A DNA stretch of 58,100 bases from Candidatus Hydrogenedentota bacterium (lineage in GTDB: Bacteria; Hydrogenedentota; Hydrogenedentia; Hydrogenedentales; SLHB01): positions 1 to 58,100 of the forward strand of contig JADLGB010000096.1 of NCBI GenBank assembly GCA_020849535.1. The letters are read 5' to 3'. Position numbers and translations under genes: made by a program. Position 1 is the stretch's first letter. Each line of letters begins with the position of its first letter. Below are positions 1 to 8,203 of this stretch, one piece after another. Below the pieces are notes generated by a model. That model saw nothing but the letters and a program-made list of their open reading frames with translations. It ran no database searches and had not been told where the DNA came from.

Positions 1-507
1 AAGGGGCACAGGGGTTTCATCACCGTGCAAAGCGGTTTGGGCAAGGGCACAACGTTCAGGATCCACCTGCCTGCCGCTGAAAAGAGGGCTGACCCGGTGA
101 CGTCTGATGTGATGCCCCGTACCGGCGCGTGGAGTGGCAAAGGGACCGTCCTTCTGGTGGACGATGAGAGATCTGTGCGTGAGATCGGTGGCAAGATGCT
201 TGAGCGCGCGGGTTTTGACGTGGTGGTGGCCGCCGACGGTCACGAGGCCCTGGACCGTTTCCGGGAAGACACTCAGGGAAAGATCGTCTGCGTGATCCTG
301 GACTTGACCATGCCCCAGATGGACGGCGCCGAATGCCTCCACGAGCTGCGCAACATGGGCCGGCAAGTGCCCGTGATCATATCCAGCGGGTACAGCGAAC
401 AGGATACAGCAGACAGAATCGGCAGCGATCCCCTCGTTTCCTTTATTCAGAAGCCCTATCGCCAGATGGAACTCATGGCACTGATCAGACAGGTCCTGGA
501 AGCCTGA
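1..507 (+). CDS. Hybrid sensor histidine kinase, C-terminal part (ATPase end plus receiver)
   Basis: The frame is open from the first base of the window, so this is the 3' end of a longer gene. The first ~20 residues carry the last glycine-rich box of a histidine-kinase ATPase domain (GLGKGTTFRIHLP). After a short linker comes a complete receiver domain (about residues 45-168): an acidic pair in LLVDDE, the phospho-acceptor Asp in VILDLTMP, the Ser/Thr switch in IISSGYS, and the Lys in IQKPY. Known for the family: such hybrid kinases autophosphorylate on His and pass the phosphate to their own receiver. The signal sensed cannot be inferred because the N-terminus is missing. The ATPase-receiver tail closely resembles that of the 999-residue kinase at 24563-27562, suggesting paralogues. 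Confidence 0.9.
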   Translation, partial: KGHRGFITVQSGLGKGTTFRIHLPAAEKRADPVTSDVMPRTGAWSGKGTVLLVDDERSVREIGGKMLERAGFDVVVAADGHEALDRFREDTQGKIVCVILDLTMPQMDGAECLHELRNMGRQVPVIISSGYSEQDTADRIGSDPLVSFIQKPYRQMELMALIRQVLEA

Positions 508-814
508 ACGGCCGCTCGGGCATGCTGGGCTGAAGCCACTCACGGCGACGCCCGGCGTGGGGGCCGGGTGCTGATGCGAAAGACCAAATCACGGACGAAG
601 CGCTCGCACACCCGTGCCGATCCTCATTCCTTCAATCGGTGGGCTTCGGTTTTCGTGTGGGAACACGGCGATACCTCCCCGCGTCCCTTCGCAATTCTGC
701 GCTGGTGTCTTCGCCTTTCGCGGCAGATCACACGCGCGAGAGGATTGCAAGGTCTCCACCTGCATCATCAGCAAGCGCAACAATGCTACGCTCGGCGGAG
801 TCGATTGAACGGCC
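508..814. other. Intergenic, no gene seen
   Basis: No convincing coding frame. A GC-rich hairpin (CCCGGC at 551-556, GCCGGG at 563-568, six-base loop) lies 44 bases after the kinase stop. It could end that transcript, but no T-run follows, so it is only a weak terminator candidate. The rest shows no recognisable signal. Confidence 0.4.
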
Positions 815-1603
815 TTACAGCCCCAGGTTATCCATCGCCTGTTCCTGGCGCTGGGTCTGATCTTGGCCGATGTCGCGGGCGCTGCCTCGCATGCGGCTAC
901 CCGCCGCGCTCGATCCGGCGTTGCTCATGCTGTTCAACTCGCTCTGAATGCCGATACCGGTCATCGCCTCGCCCATGGGGCCAACACCGGCACCGCCAGC
1001 GGGACGGCGCATCGCGGGTGTCTGCGCGTAGCCGCCGACGGGCATGGGTTGCGTGGGAGAGACGCCTTGCGGTTCGATCAGCGCGCCATTCTCGGGGTAG
1101 TAGATAAAGTCCTGTCCGTTGACCGCCTTCGGAACCGACGGCAGGTACTGCGGCACCAGGGCCTGCAACGACGGCGGATAGTATCCGGTTGCGGTGCCGT
1201 ACTTGTTGATCGCGCCGCGTATCTGCGCGATGCGGTCCGAATTCGACGCGCCGGAAACCGCTGGGGGCGCAGGAAGCGGCAGCGCGGCGCCTATCTTACC
1301 CGTCGCGGGATCGTAAGAATACGGCGTGCCATCGGCCTGTGTCGGCACAGCAGTGAAGTAGTCGGGCACCAACACTTCCAAGGATGCAGGATAGGCGCCG
1401 TGCTCCGCGGCGTACGCCTGTACGGCTTGGTTCACTTCGGTGTCTGACTTGAAGCCTTTCGCGGCGTCCAATTGCCTGGTGAGCGTACCAAGCTGTTCCG
1501 CTTGGAGTTCACCTTGGATGGCGGTCGAGGCCAGCATATCAACCAAGCAGCCGGACGCGAGCAACGGAAGCAAGGCCAGGAGAATCAAGTACGTGCGTCG
1601 CAT
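815..1603 (-). CDS. Lipoprotein with two tandem pseudopilin-like (GspG-like) repeats
   Basis: 262 residues. The start at 1603 is chosen because a GGAGGG ribosome site lies seven bases upstream; the ATG at 1618 overlaps that site. The N-terminus is a lipoprotein signal, MRRTYLILLALLPLLASGC, with lipobox LASGC. Two related ~45-residue blocks follow (about residues 60-110 and 125-175). Each has a helix ending in Y, then a Y/P-P-S-L-x-x-L-V-P-x-Y segment, a V-P stretch and a tyrosine-rich YxP end; compare YPASLEVLVPDYF with YPPSLQALVPQYL. This pattern resembles the C-terminal globular part of major pseudopilins (GspG), here without any prepilin N-terminus. The C-terminal third is Gly/Met/Ser-rich and probably disordered. 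Function unknown; an envelope-anchored partner of a secretion or pilus-like machine is an inference. Confidence 0.75.
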   Translation of the reverse strand: MRRTYLILLALLPLLASGCLVDMLASTAIQGELQAEQLGTLTRQLDAAKGFKSDTEVNQAVQAYAAEHGAYPASLEVLVPDYFTAVPTQADGTPYSYDPATGKIGAALPLPAPPAVSGASNSDRIAQIRGAINKYGTATGYYPPSLQALVPQYLPSVPKAVNGQDFIYYPENGALIEPQGVSPTQPMPVGGYAQTPAMRRPAGGAGVGPMGEAMTGIGIQSELNSMSNAGSSAAGSRMRGSARDIGQDQTQRQEQAMDNLGL

Positions 1604-1683
1604 GACACATCCCTCCATTCACTTCCAGTATAGCACAATCTGTGCGCGCTGAACGGGACCCGTCAAATGTGCCGAAGAAACCG

Positions 1684-1712
1684 GCGGCGCGGACCCGCCG
1701 GGTCCGCGCCGC
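1684..1712 (-). terminator. Strong hairpin terminator after amtB
   Basis: Perfect 13-base inverted repeat (1684-1696 against 1700-1712) with a three-base loop, 28 bases past the amtB stop. On the minus strand it is followed by a T-containing stretch. It probably ends the glnK-amtB transcript and also isolates the lipoprotein gene beyond it. Confidence 0.8.
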
Positions 1713-1740
1713 ATCCCACTTTGCCTTGCAGTGGCAGTAC

Positions 1741-3147
1741 TTAGATGTTGTAGCCCGCCTCCTCGTGCAGGGAGATGTCCAGGCCCTGGGTTTCCTGCGC
1801 CTCGTCTACGCGCAGACCAATCGTCACATCGATGAGCTTGAGGATGATGAAGCTCAGAACGCCGCAGTACACGATGGTAACGACGGAGCCCTTGAGCTGC
1901 TGAATGAACTGGGTGACGATGTCGATTTCCACCTGGCCACCCAAACTGGTGGAGGCGAAGATACCGGTCAGCAGTGCGCCGACCAGGCCGCCGATGCCGT
2001 GCACGCCGAAGGCGTCCAGCGAGTCATCGTAGCCCAGGCCGCGCTTGAGGGAGGTCGCGCCCAGGAAGCAGATGGCGCCGGAAGCCAGACCGATAACGAT
2101 CGCGCCCATGGGTCCCACGGTGCCGGAGGCCGGCGTAATGGCAACCAGACCTGCAACAGCGCCCGTCGCCGTACCCAATGCGCTGGGCTTCCCGTGCTTG
2201 AACCATTCAATGAACATCCAGATGAGGGCCGCGCACGCCGTGGCAATTTGCGTCACGAGCATGGCCATGCCCGCGGAACCGTTCGCGGCGACGGCGCTGC
2301 CCGCGTTGAACCCGAACCACCCGACCCACAGCATGCCCGCACCCGTGACAGTCATGGTCATGTTGTGTGGAGGCATCGGTGTGGTCGGATAGCCTTTGCG
2401 CTTTCCAATCAGGAGCGCCGCCACCAGGGCCGCGATCCCGGCATTGATATGTACGACGGTGCCGCCGGCGAAGTCCAGCACGCCCCACAGGCTGCCCATC
2501 AGCGAACCCGGACCCGACCAGACCATGTGACAAATGGGAGCATATACAAAGGTGAACCACAGCGCCGTGAACACCAGCACCGCGGAGAACTTCATGCGCT
2601 CCGCGAAGGCCCCGATAATCAGGGCCGGCGTGATGATCGCGAAGGTAAGCTGGAAGCACACGAATACGGACAACGGTATCGTCAGCGTGACGGCATCCGG
2701 GGTCACCCCTTTGAGGAAGATATGGGCGAACCCGCCGACCAGGGAATTGAGATTGAAGGTCCCGTCTTCCATCCCTGTGGTATCAAACGCGACGCTATAC
2801 CCGTAAATGGTCCAGAGCAATGTCACCAGAGCGGTGATAGCGAAACACTGCATGAGAACCGACAAGACGTTCTTGGACCGTACCAGACCGCCGTAGAACA
2901 GCGACAACCCGGGAATCGTCATGAATAACACCAGCGCCGTCGAAGTGAGCAACCACGCGGTATCCCCCGAATCGATGGCCGGCGCCTCAGGCGTGGGCGC
3001 CTCTTCGGTGGCGGCGGCCACGTCCACGGCATCCGCCGCGTCTTGCCCCCATGCCGCGAACATCGGCCCGGCCAGGGCCAGCAGGAGCGCCAGAATACGC
3101 ACGCCCCTCACAACGGACGTGCCTCGCAACCTCAATGTCAATCCCAT
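1741..3147 (-). CDS. amtB: Ammonium transporter (Amt/MEP/Rh family)
   Basis: 468 residues, a normal length for a bacterial Amt with a cleavable leader. It begins with a signal peptide (about 1-35) and an Ala/Glu/Pro-rich periplasmic linker, then the hallmark first membrane segment (DTAWLLTSTALVLFMTIPGL, then FYGGLVR). About eleven hydrophobic segments follow. Both pore histidines are present, in VVHINAG and FGVHGIGG. Known role: trimeric inner-membrane channel that conducts ammonia/ammonium, closed by the P-II protein when nitrogen is plentiful. It lies 99 bases downstream of a P-II gene in the classical glnK-amtB order and is probably co-transcribed from the sigma-54-type promoter at 3689-3705. 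The gene ends just before a strong hairpin terminator. Confidence 0.96.
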   Translation of the reverse strand: MGLTLRLRGTSVVRGVRILALLLALAGPMFAAWGQDAADAVDVAAATEEAPTPEAPAIDSGDTAWLLTSTALVLFMTIPGLSLFYGGLVRSKNVLSVLMQCFAITALVTLLWTIYGYSVAFDTTGMEDGTFNLNSLVGGFAHIFLKGVTPDAVTLTIPLSVFVCFQLTFAIITPALIIGAFAERMKFSAVLVFTALWFTFVYAPICHMVWSGPGSLMGSLWGVLDFAGGTVVHINAGIAALVAALLIGKRKGYPTTPMPPHNMTMTVTGAGMLWVGWFGFNAGSAVAANGSAGMAMLVTQIATACAALIWMFIEWFKHGKPSALGTATGAVAGLVAITPASGTVGPMGAIVIGLASGAICFLGATSLKRGLGYDDSLDAFGVHGIGGLVGALLTGIFASTSLGGQVEIDIVTQFIQQLKGSVVTIVYCGVLSFIILKLIDVTIGLRVDEAQETQGLDISLHEEAGYNI

Positions 3148-3246
3148 TTCAGACTCTCCTCTAAGCAGCGCGCAGACGCACGCATGTGGCTTCCGTATCC
3201 ACCGGCTCCCGCGATGCTTCGCGGCCCCAGCCGTTACTCTCCTTAC

Positions 3247-3618
<372 letters not shown>

Positions 3619-3688
3619 TTAATCCCAATTATCATCGGTACTCACATCTACTGTTCCGGAACTGCCAAGTGCACTTGCGGGAGAAGAG

Positions 3689-3705
3689 AGCAACTCTGGT
3701 GCCAA
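3689..3705 (-). promoter_or_regulatory. Sigma-54 (RpoN) promoter for glnK-amtB
   Basis: On the minus strand the sequence reads TTGGCACCAGAGTTGCT. This is the -24/-12 consensus TGGCAC-N5-TTGCW without a mismatch, pointing toward glnK. Predicted transcription start is about 90 bases upstream of the glnK ATG. Sigma-54 control of glnK-amtB is well established in proteobacteria. No clear NtrC enhancer pair was recognised further upstream. Confidence 0.8.
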
Positions 3706-3838
3706 CTTCTGGCGAGCCGCAGACCGCTGCCTCCCCTGCACCCCCGTGACGTGCCTGCGCTGCACACGTAACAAGGTGTCCTCGCGCCCGTTATGCACGG
3801 CCTGCGCGGCGCGAAACGACGCGGGGGTGCCCCAAACT

Positions 3839-3857
3839 GACCCATTACGTATGGGTC
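3839..3857. promoter_or_regulatory. Inverted repeat, operator-like
   Basis: GACCCAT and ATGGGTC arms (7 bases each, perfect) around a five-base centre TACGT. Located between the divergent glnK and winged-helix regulator genes; the binding protein is unknown. Confidence 0.5.
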
Positions 3858-3897
3858 CTACGATTCCGGATTTCCTACACTTTGGTAGGAAGGACCC
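3853..3897. promoter_or_regulatory. Nested inverted repeat, operator-like
   Basis: Inner arms TTCCTAC (3872-3878) and GTAGGAA (3885-3891) with a six-base spacer. Outer arms GGGTCCT (3853-3859) and AGGACCC (3891-3897). It overlaps the preceding inverted repeat. The arrangement suits a dimeric DNA-binding regulator or an RNA cruciform; no regulator can be named. Confidence 0.5.
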
Positions 3898-4124
3898 CAC
3901 GCGATTCTACGGTTAGGTACGCTTTCCGCCCTCCCGGTTCTCCAATGCTGGTTTTCCCCCCATGGCGCTGGACGTGTCGTCGCCACGCTTGGATTGGTCC
4001 TCAAATGACCTCCGTACCGGGCGCATCGCCTCGCTGAACCGGGGTGCAAGCACACTGAAGGGTGTGGAAATATGTAAGACATGCAAAGACACCGACGCTG
4101 AACCGGGACCATCCGGGAAAATGC

Positions 4125-4153
4125 TTGACAGCAATGACTACATTTCGTATACT
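4125..4153 (+). promoter_or_regulatory. Near-consensus sigma-70 promoter
   Basis: TTGACA at 4125-4130, 17-base spacer, TATACT at 4148-4153: a perfect -35, optimal spacing and a five-of-six -10. Transcription would start near 4160, giving a leader of about 60 bases before the regulator gene at 4220. Confidence 0.85.
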
Positions 4154-4219
4154 CTTACCGGAATGAAGCATTTGGGGTCGATTGCTCAGTTAGCGTAGTT
4201 TGAGGATCAAAGGGAGACC

Positions 4220-4834
4220 GTGCCGGACATGGGTCCGTCCGCCAAGTCCAAGAAACCGGACGCCGCGCTCGCTATCCTATTCGCTTCCAGAGCGCGCGCC
4301 GAAGTGCTGCGCCTGTTTCTGGTTGACCCGGCCCGCGCCTACTACCAGCGGCAAATTGAGGCGGCGACCGGACTCCCGATTCGCGCCGTCCAGCGGGAAC
4401 TGGAGCGTCTCCAATCGATCAACCTTCTGTATCGCTACGCGGAGGGGAATCGAACTTACTATCAGGTAGACGTTCTCTTCCCTTTCTTTCCCGAGCTGCG
4501 GGCAATGGTGCTGAAGATGGCCAGCCCGGTGGACCGGCTGCGCGGAATGATCGCCATGGACGAGCGCGTCTTGCTCGCGATCCTCGACGAGGAACAGCAA
4601 CGTGTCTTGCTCGTGAGTCCTGGCGCGGCGAGACCTGAGTTTCAGGTCCCGGAGCCGTTCACCCTCGAGACACTCTCACGTGAAGAATTTGGGGCGGGCC
4701 TCGCCGATGGCGCGCCGGCCCTCATTGCCTATCTAACCAACGGCGTCGACCTGCTGGGACGGCGCGAAGATGTGATCTGGCGTCGTATCGAAGCCGCCGG
4801 TTACTCCGTCAAGAAAGGGAAAGGTGTTGCATAG
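4220..4834 (+). CDS. Winged-helix transcriptional regulator (ArsR/MarR-like)
   Basis: 204 residues from a GTG start; an ATG nine bases later (4229) is the alternative, as GGGAG at 4212-4216 sits between optimal distances for the two. Residues ~20-90 form a winged helix: a helix with LFASRARAEVLRLFL, a recognition region RQIEAATGLPIRAVQRELER, and a wing ending YYQVD. The C-terminal half is mixed alpha/beta and includes a nucleotidyltransferase-like phrase (FTLETLSREEFGAGL). Such a fold can accompany predicted sensors, but no ligand can be assigned. It is driven by the strong promoter at 4125-4153 and lies one base before the next gene, so the two are probably co-transcribed. Confidence 0.8.
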   Translation: MPDMGPSAKSKKPDAALAILFASRARAEVLRLFLVDPARAYYQRQIEAATGLPIRAVQRELERLQSINLLYRYAEGNRTYYQVDVLFPFFPELRAMVLKMASPVDRLRGMIAMDERVLLAILDEEQQRVLLVSPGAARPEFQVPEPFTLETLSREEFGAGLADGAPALIAYLTNGVDLLGRREDVIWRRIEAAGYSVKKGKGVA

Positions 4835-4835
4835 C

Positions 4836-6266
4836 ATGCGAACAACCAGTGACATCCAACGGCTGTGCGAATCCTGGTGGGAAAAACTGGCGGACTCGAC
4901 CCGCGAGGACCAGCACCGGTATGCGGAACGTTTCCTGGGGCTGCTCGGCTGGACGGAGCCAGACGACGTCGAGCCGGCGGCGGTGCCGGGGCATCCCGCG
5001 ACCTTGTCGCACGTCATGCGCACCCAGGGTCAGAACACCATGGTGGCCTACTTTGTGCTTCCGGGCGTGCTGGATCCTCCCGGCGCTATCGCCAAGCGAG
5101 GGCTCGATTTCTGCCCAATGACCCGGGCCCTCGTTGAGACAAACCGGCTCTTTGGCGCACCCTATGCCTTCATAACAGATCTCTTCCGCTCGTATCTCTA
5201 TGACGCCAAGACGGATGAACTCCTGCTCTGGGCCGACACGCCCGCAAGCTTCACCAGCGAGTTTGGAAATCTGCTGTCTCGCACGAGTGTGCAGTCGGGA
5301 GCCCTGGATGAAATTCGACGTCAACCGCGCAGCTACGTCGCCCGGCAGTTGCGCGAGTGGATTCACCGCTGGACCGAGACCCTGATGACGGAATGGAGGG
5401 CGCCGGAAGACGCCGCATGGCTGGCCATGGACCGCCTGATAACCGCGCGTTACCTGGCGGAACACGACATCCTGCGGCGCCCCGGCGCACCTGCCAACCA
5501 CCTCAAGCGCCGTCTCGCGCCGGCCGTGAACGGGTCCACGGAAGGGTGCGGCCACCGGCTCAATGCATTCTTCGCGGAACTGAGTGCACAGTGGTCCGCA
5601 AGTATGTTCGCCCCGCAGCCCCCGCTGGAAGCAATCCTCGAACAAGACGGCGTCGCCGCGCCCCTGATGACGGAACTCGCCTTGTTGTCGCGTGGGAAAT
5701 TCAGCGTCGCCACCGTGCTGGAGAGTTTCAACTACGGCGATGCGGCGGAGAAGGCACGTGTCCGGATGATTCCCGAGGAGAATGAGGAGCGCCAGGCATA
5801 TCTGGCCCAACAGACCTGCGCCACGGTGGACACTGCGCGCATCGAACTGGACCTCGAAGACGAGGGATATCGGGCCATTTTCCACTGGTTCGATCAGCTC
5901 GTCGAAATGTACGGGCGCCTCTCGGCCGAATTTGATATGGCCACCATGGAGAATCGCGACCACACACGCGACCTGGACCTGTTCGGCTGGTCTGAGTTGG
6001 ACGCGAAGCGTCCCCAAGCGTTTGTGGACAGGATCCATCACGCGGTGGAACAGGGCTTGGTCATCTACTGCACGACGCCAAGACAGTTCCGGACCGCGCG
6101 CCTCATGCTCTACCTTCACATGATCGGGCTCTACGAAAAGGGCGAAGGCCGCTTTGACGGCTTCCCCACTGTCGAGAACGTGCTGCGCCGCCGCCCGCAC
6201 ATGCTCGAATCCGACCGGCGCCAAATCTTCCAGCCCGTCCGCGAAGACGAGTGGGAGGTTATCTAG
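4836..6266 (+). CDS. Protein of unknown function, co-transcribed with the upstream regulator
   Basis: 476 residues from ATG 4836, one base after the stop of the regulator gene; a GTG at 4824 overlapping it is possible. I do not recognise the family. It is soluble, acidic/aromatic-rich and mostly helical. The N-terminus (SWWEKLADSTREDQHRYAER, then FLGLLGW) resembles the opening helix of some restriction/methyltransferase target proteins, but no catalytic motif follows, so no function is claimed. The C-terminus is striking: its last 34 residues recur almost unchanged in a detached fragment at 11378-11482, so the family exists in at least two copies here. A hairpin terminator follows the stop directly. 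Confidence 0.7.
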   Translation: MRTTSDIQRLCESWWEKLADSTREDQHRYAERFLGLLGWTEPDDVEPAAVPGHPATLSHVMRTQGQNTMVAYFVLPGVLDPPGAIAKRGLDFCPMTRALVETNRLFGAPYAFITDLFRSYLYDAKTDELLLWADTPASFTSEFGNLLSRTSVQSGALDEIRRQPRSYVARQLREWIHRWTETLMTEWRAPEDAAWLAMDRLITARYLAEHDILRRPGAPANHLKRRLAPAVNGSTEGCGHRLNAFFAELSAQWSASMFAPQPPLEAILEQDGVAAPLMTELALLSRGKFSVATVLESFNYGDAAEKARVRMIPEENEERQAYLAQQTCATVDTARIELDLEDEGYRAIFHWFDQLVEMYGRLSAEFDMATMENRDHTRDLDLFGWSELDAKRPQAFVDRIHHAVEQGLVIYCTTPRQFRTARLMLYLHMIGLYEKGEGRFDGFPTVENVLRRRPHMLESDRRQIFQPVREDEWEVI

Positions 6267-6905
6267 TAGGGCGGGATTCGTTCCCGCCTTCTTCGTCCAG
6301 ATCGGGTAAGCATTCGCAGGTTGTGGAGAGACCACAGACGTCACGACAGTCAAGGCGCCTGCGGCACATGCGTCCGCCTTGAAGTGATGCAATCTCTCTT
6401 TCTCTACCCCACCTGGGTCGCCCCAGGAAGTCAGCGTAGAGTCGAGGACCCATCCGTGGAGAAGGACGTGTGGCATAGCAACTCGTGGCCGCGCTAATCA
6501 CGCGTACAAATTCTGCGCAAAGCAGGAGATGGGCGCCAGACCGGTCGAAAGACGCAATTTCAATCAGGCTGGGCGCTTCCAGTATATGAAGGCTTCATGG
6601 AGGCACCCCACCATCATCGCGTAAGCCCGCAGCCATCTCCTCATTTGCCCTCAGGGCGCAGTCGCCTATTGGACCTTGGCGAATTCACAACGCGTGGGTT
6701 GAGGAGGACCGTGAAACGGTATCACATCAAGTGGCACGCCGATTTGCGACATAATTGATATCATGCATCCGCACTCGCGTCCCGCTCAAGTTGGGCTCTT
6801 GTGAAAACATGCGTAAGTTGTACCGAGCGAGATTCGCAGATGGTGACTCAAATTCTCTGATCCTAACCGGAACGTCGATTTGCTGAGACCACTGGGAGCA
6901 TGGCA
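6267..6905. other. Intergenic, left edge of an AT-richer segment
   Basis: Apart from the terminator at its left end, no gene or family-like frame is visible in these ~640 bases. Base composition drops toward the right, into the accessory genes. A TGGCAC...TTGC sequence at 6732 has the wrong spacing for sigma-54. Confidence 0.5.
6269..6294 (+). terminator. Hairpin terminator
   Basis: GGCGGGA (6270-6276) and TCCCGCC (6282-6288) around a TTCGT loop, three bases past the stop at 6266, followed by TTCTTC. The position suggests it ends the two-gene transcript that starts near 4160. Confidence 0.7.
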
Positions 6906-8162
6906 ATGGGTCCGACTCTGATCCTCGACAAGTCCGCGCTGCAATCCCTGAGTAAGATTGAGAGTTTCTACCTGCATCGGTATTTCATTGTGAACATTCC
7001 CCCGGTCCTCATAATGGAGATACTGGCCGACCTTAAGAAGGACGACACGAGGGCCACGCCTCCAAAACTCGTAAGTGAGTTTGCGGGCAAACTCCTCCTT
7101 GGAGACGGGTGTGTGAACGGCCACTACCAAGAGCTGATCAGACAATCGCTTGTGGGAAACGAGCCAAAGATGGATGGCCAGCCGGTTCTGCAGGGAAAGA
7201 CAGTGCGAACTAGCGACGGTGAACATGTCATCTTAATGGAGGAAACCGCTGAGGAAAAGGCTATCCAGAGATGGAAAGACGGTCGATTCGAAGATTCCGA
7301 AGAGATCCTGGCTGAGGGATGGCGTTCAATTACCAGGACGATGGACATCGAAGCGATCCAGAGGGCACTGCGGAAGGACTTTCACAATATTCCGGAGATC
7401 GGGAGTCCGTCCGCTCTATTGTCGGCCGTTGACAACCTGTTGGGCGACATATCGGCTCAAGTTGCAGTGCTTTCTTGGATGCTTGTAGAATATGGAATTG
7501 AATCTAACATAGCAAGCAAAGCCGCACAGCGTCTTCAATTGTGCGGATATAAATCTCTTGGCGAACTCGCTCCGTATGCCTATTACTGCATGCGCGTGTC
7601 TGTGTTGTATTATCTAGGTCTGTTTTACAGGTGTCCGTTCGTCGGTACTCGAAAGACGAACCGCGTGGACTTAGAGTACCTTTTTTACCTCCCATTCTGT
7701 AATGCGTTCGTATCGAATGACAATTTTCACAAGAGCGTTGTTGAACCGTTCTTGAGATCAGATCAATTGTTTGTTCATGGTGAGGACCTGAAAAGGGGGC
7801 TCGCCGCGGTCGCCGACCAGTGGTCCAAGCTGACCGAAGCACAAAGAAAGGACTCATGGCCACCGGATCAGTCAGGCCCGATCATACTGGCACTTTGGGG
7901 TCAGTTCTGCCGACCGCGCCAGCCCGAGGGGAAAAACCATATACCTTCCATGACTGAAGACGAGCAAAGGGAGCTGCTTGGGCGGTTGCGACCTCTGATA
8001 GAAAAGGCTCAATCCGGTACGGAGCAGATAGCGTCGGTGCAAGACGATGATGTCCAATTCATGATTCGAAGGCGTTCGTACCGGCTAGAAGACCCATGCA
8101 TGTGTGGCAGTGGACTCACCGCAGGCGAGTGTTGTCTTAAGGATCTTGGCAGAGGACGTTAG
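6906..8162 (+). CDS. PIN-like domain protein with C-terminal SEC-C zinc motif
   Basis: 418 residues. The ATG at 6906 is preferred over the one at 6900 because GGGAG lies seven bases before it. The N-terminus (LILDKSALQSL, then an IPPVLIMEIL stretch) looks like the first Asp strand and following helix of a PIN-like nuclease. Around residues 265-285 a LPFCNAFVSNDNFH segment resembles the PIN motif with a late Asp. The last ~20 residues contain CMCGSGLTAGECC, matching the SEC-C zinc knuckle CxCGSG-x5-CC. SEC-C motifs bind zinc and serve as interaction modules in SecA and many other proteins. Codon use is AT-richer than in the housekeeping neighbours, suggesting transfer. An RNase role is inferred from the fold only; the active-site carboxylates were not all identified. 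Confidence 0.65.
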   Translation: MGPTLILDKSALQSLSKIESFYLHRYFIVNIPPVLIMEILADLKKDDTRATPPKLVSEFAGKLLLGDGCVNGHYQELIRQSLVGNEPKMDGQPVLQGKTVRTSDGEHVILMEETAEEKAIQRWKDGRFEDSEEILAEGWRSITRTMDIEAIQRALRKDFHNIPEIGSPSALLSAVDNLLGDISAQVAVLSWMLVEYGIESNIASKAAQRLQLCGYKSLGELAPYAYYCMRVSVLYYLGLFYRCPFVGTRKTNRVDLEYLFYLPFCNAFVSNDNFHKSVVEPFLRSDQLFVHGEDLKRGLAAVADQWSKLTEAQRKDSWPPDQSGPIILALWGQFCRPRQPEGKNHIPSMTEDEQRELLGRLRPLIEKAQSGTEQIASVQDDDVQFMIRRRSYRLEDPCMCGSGLTAGECCLKDLGRGR

Positions 8163-8203
8163 GGGTCCGCGCTCCGCCGCGCGCTGAAGATGCGAAGTCG
8201 GAA

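Noticed and set aside
1642..2928. 428-residue plus-strand open frame opposite amtB
   Set aside because: amtB is unambiguous by its pore motifs; the frame is a codon-bias shadow rich in Gln/Arg/His.
4809..6476. 555-residue minus-strand open frame opposite the 4836-6266 gene
   Set aside because: The plus-strand gene has operon context, a promoter and a terminator, and its 3' end is conserved in a second copy with synonymous changes in the plus frame.
6732..6747. TGGCAC followed by TTGC before the PIN-like gene, like a sigma-54 promoter
   Set aside because: The spacer is six bases instead of five, which places the GG and GC on the wrong helical face; not a valid -24/-12.
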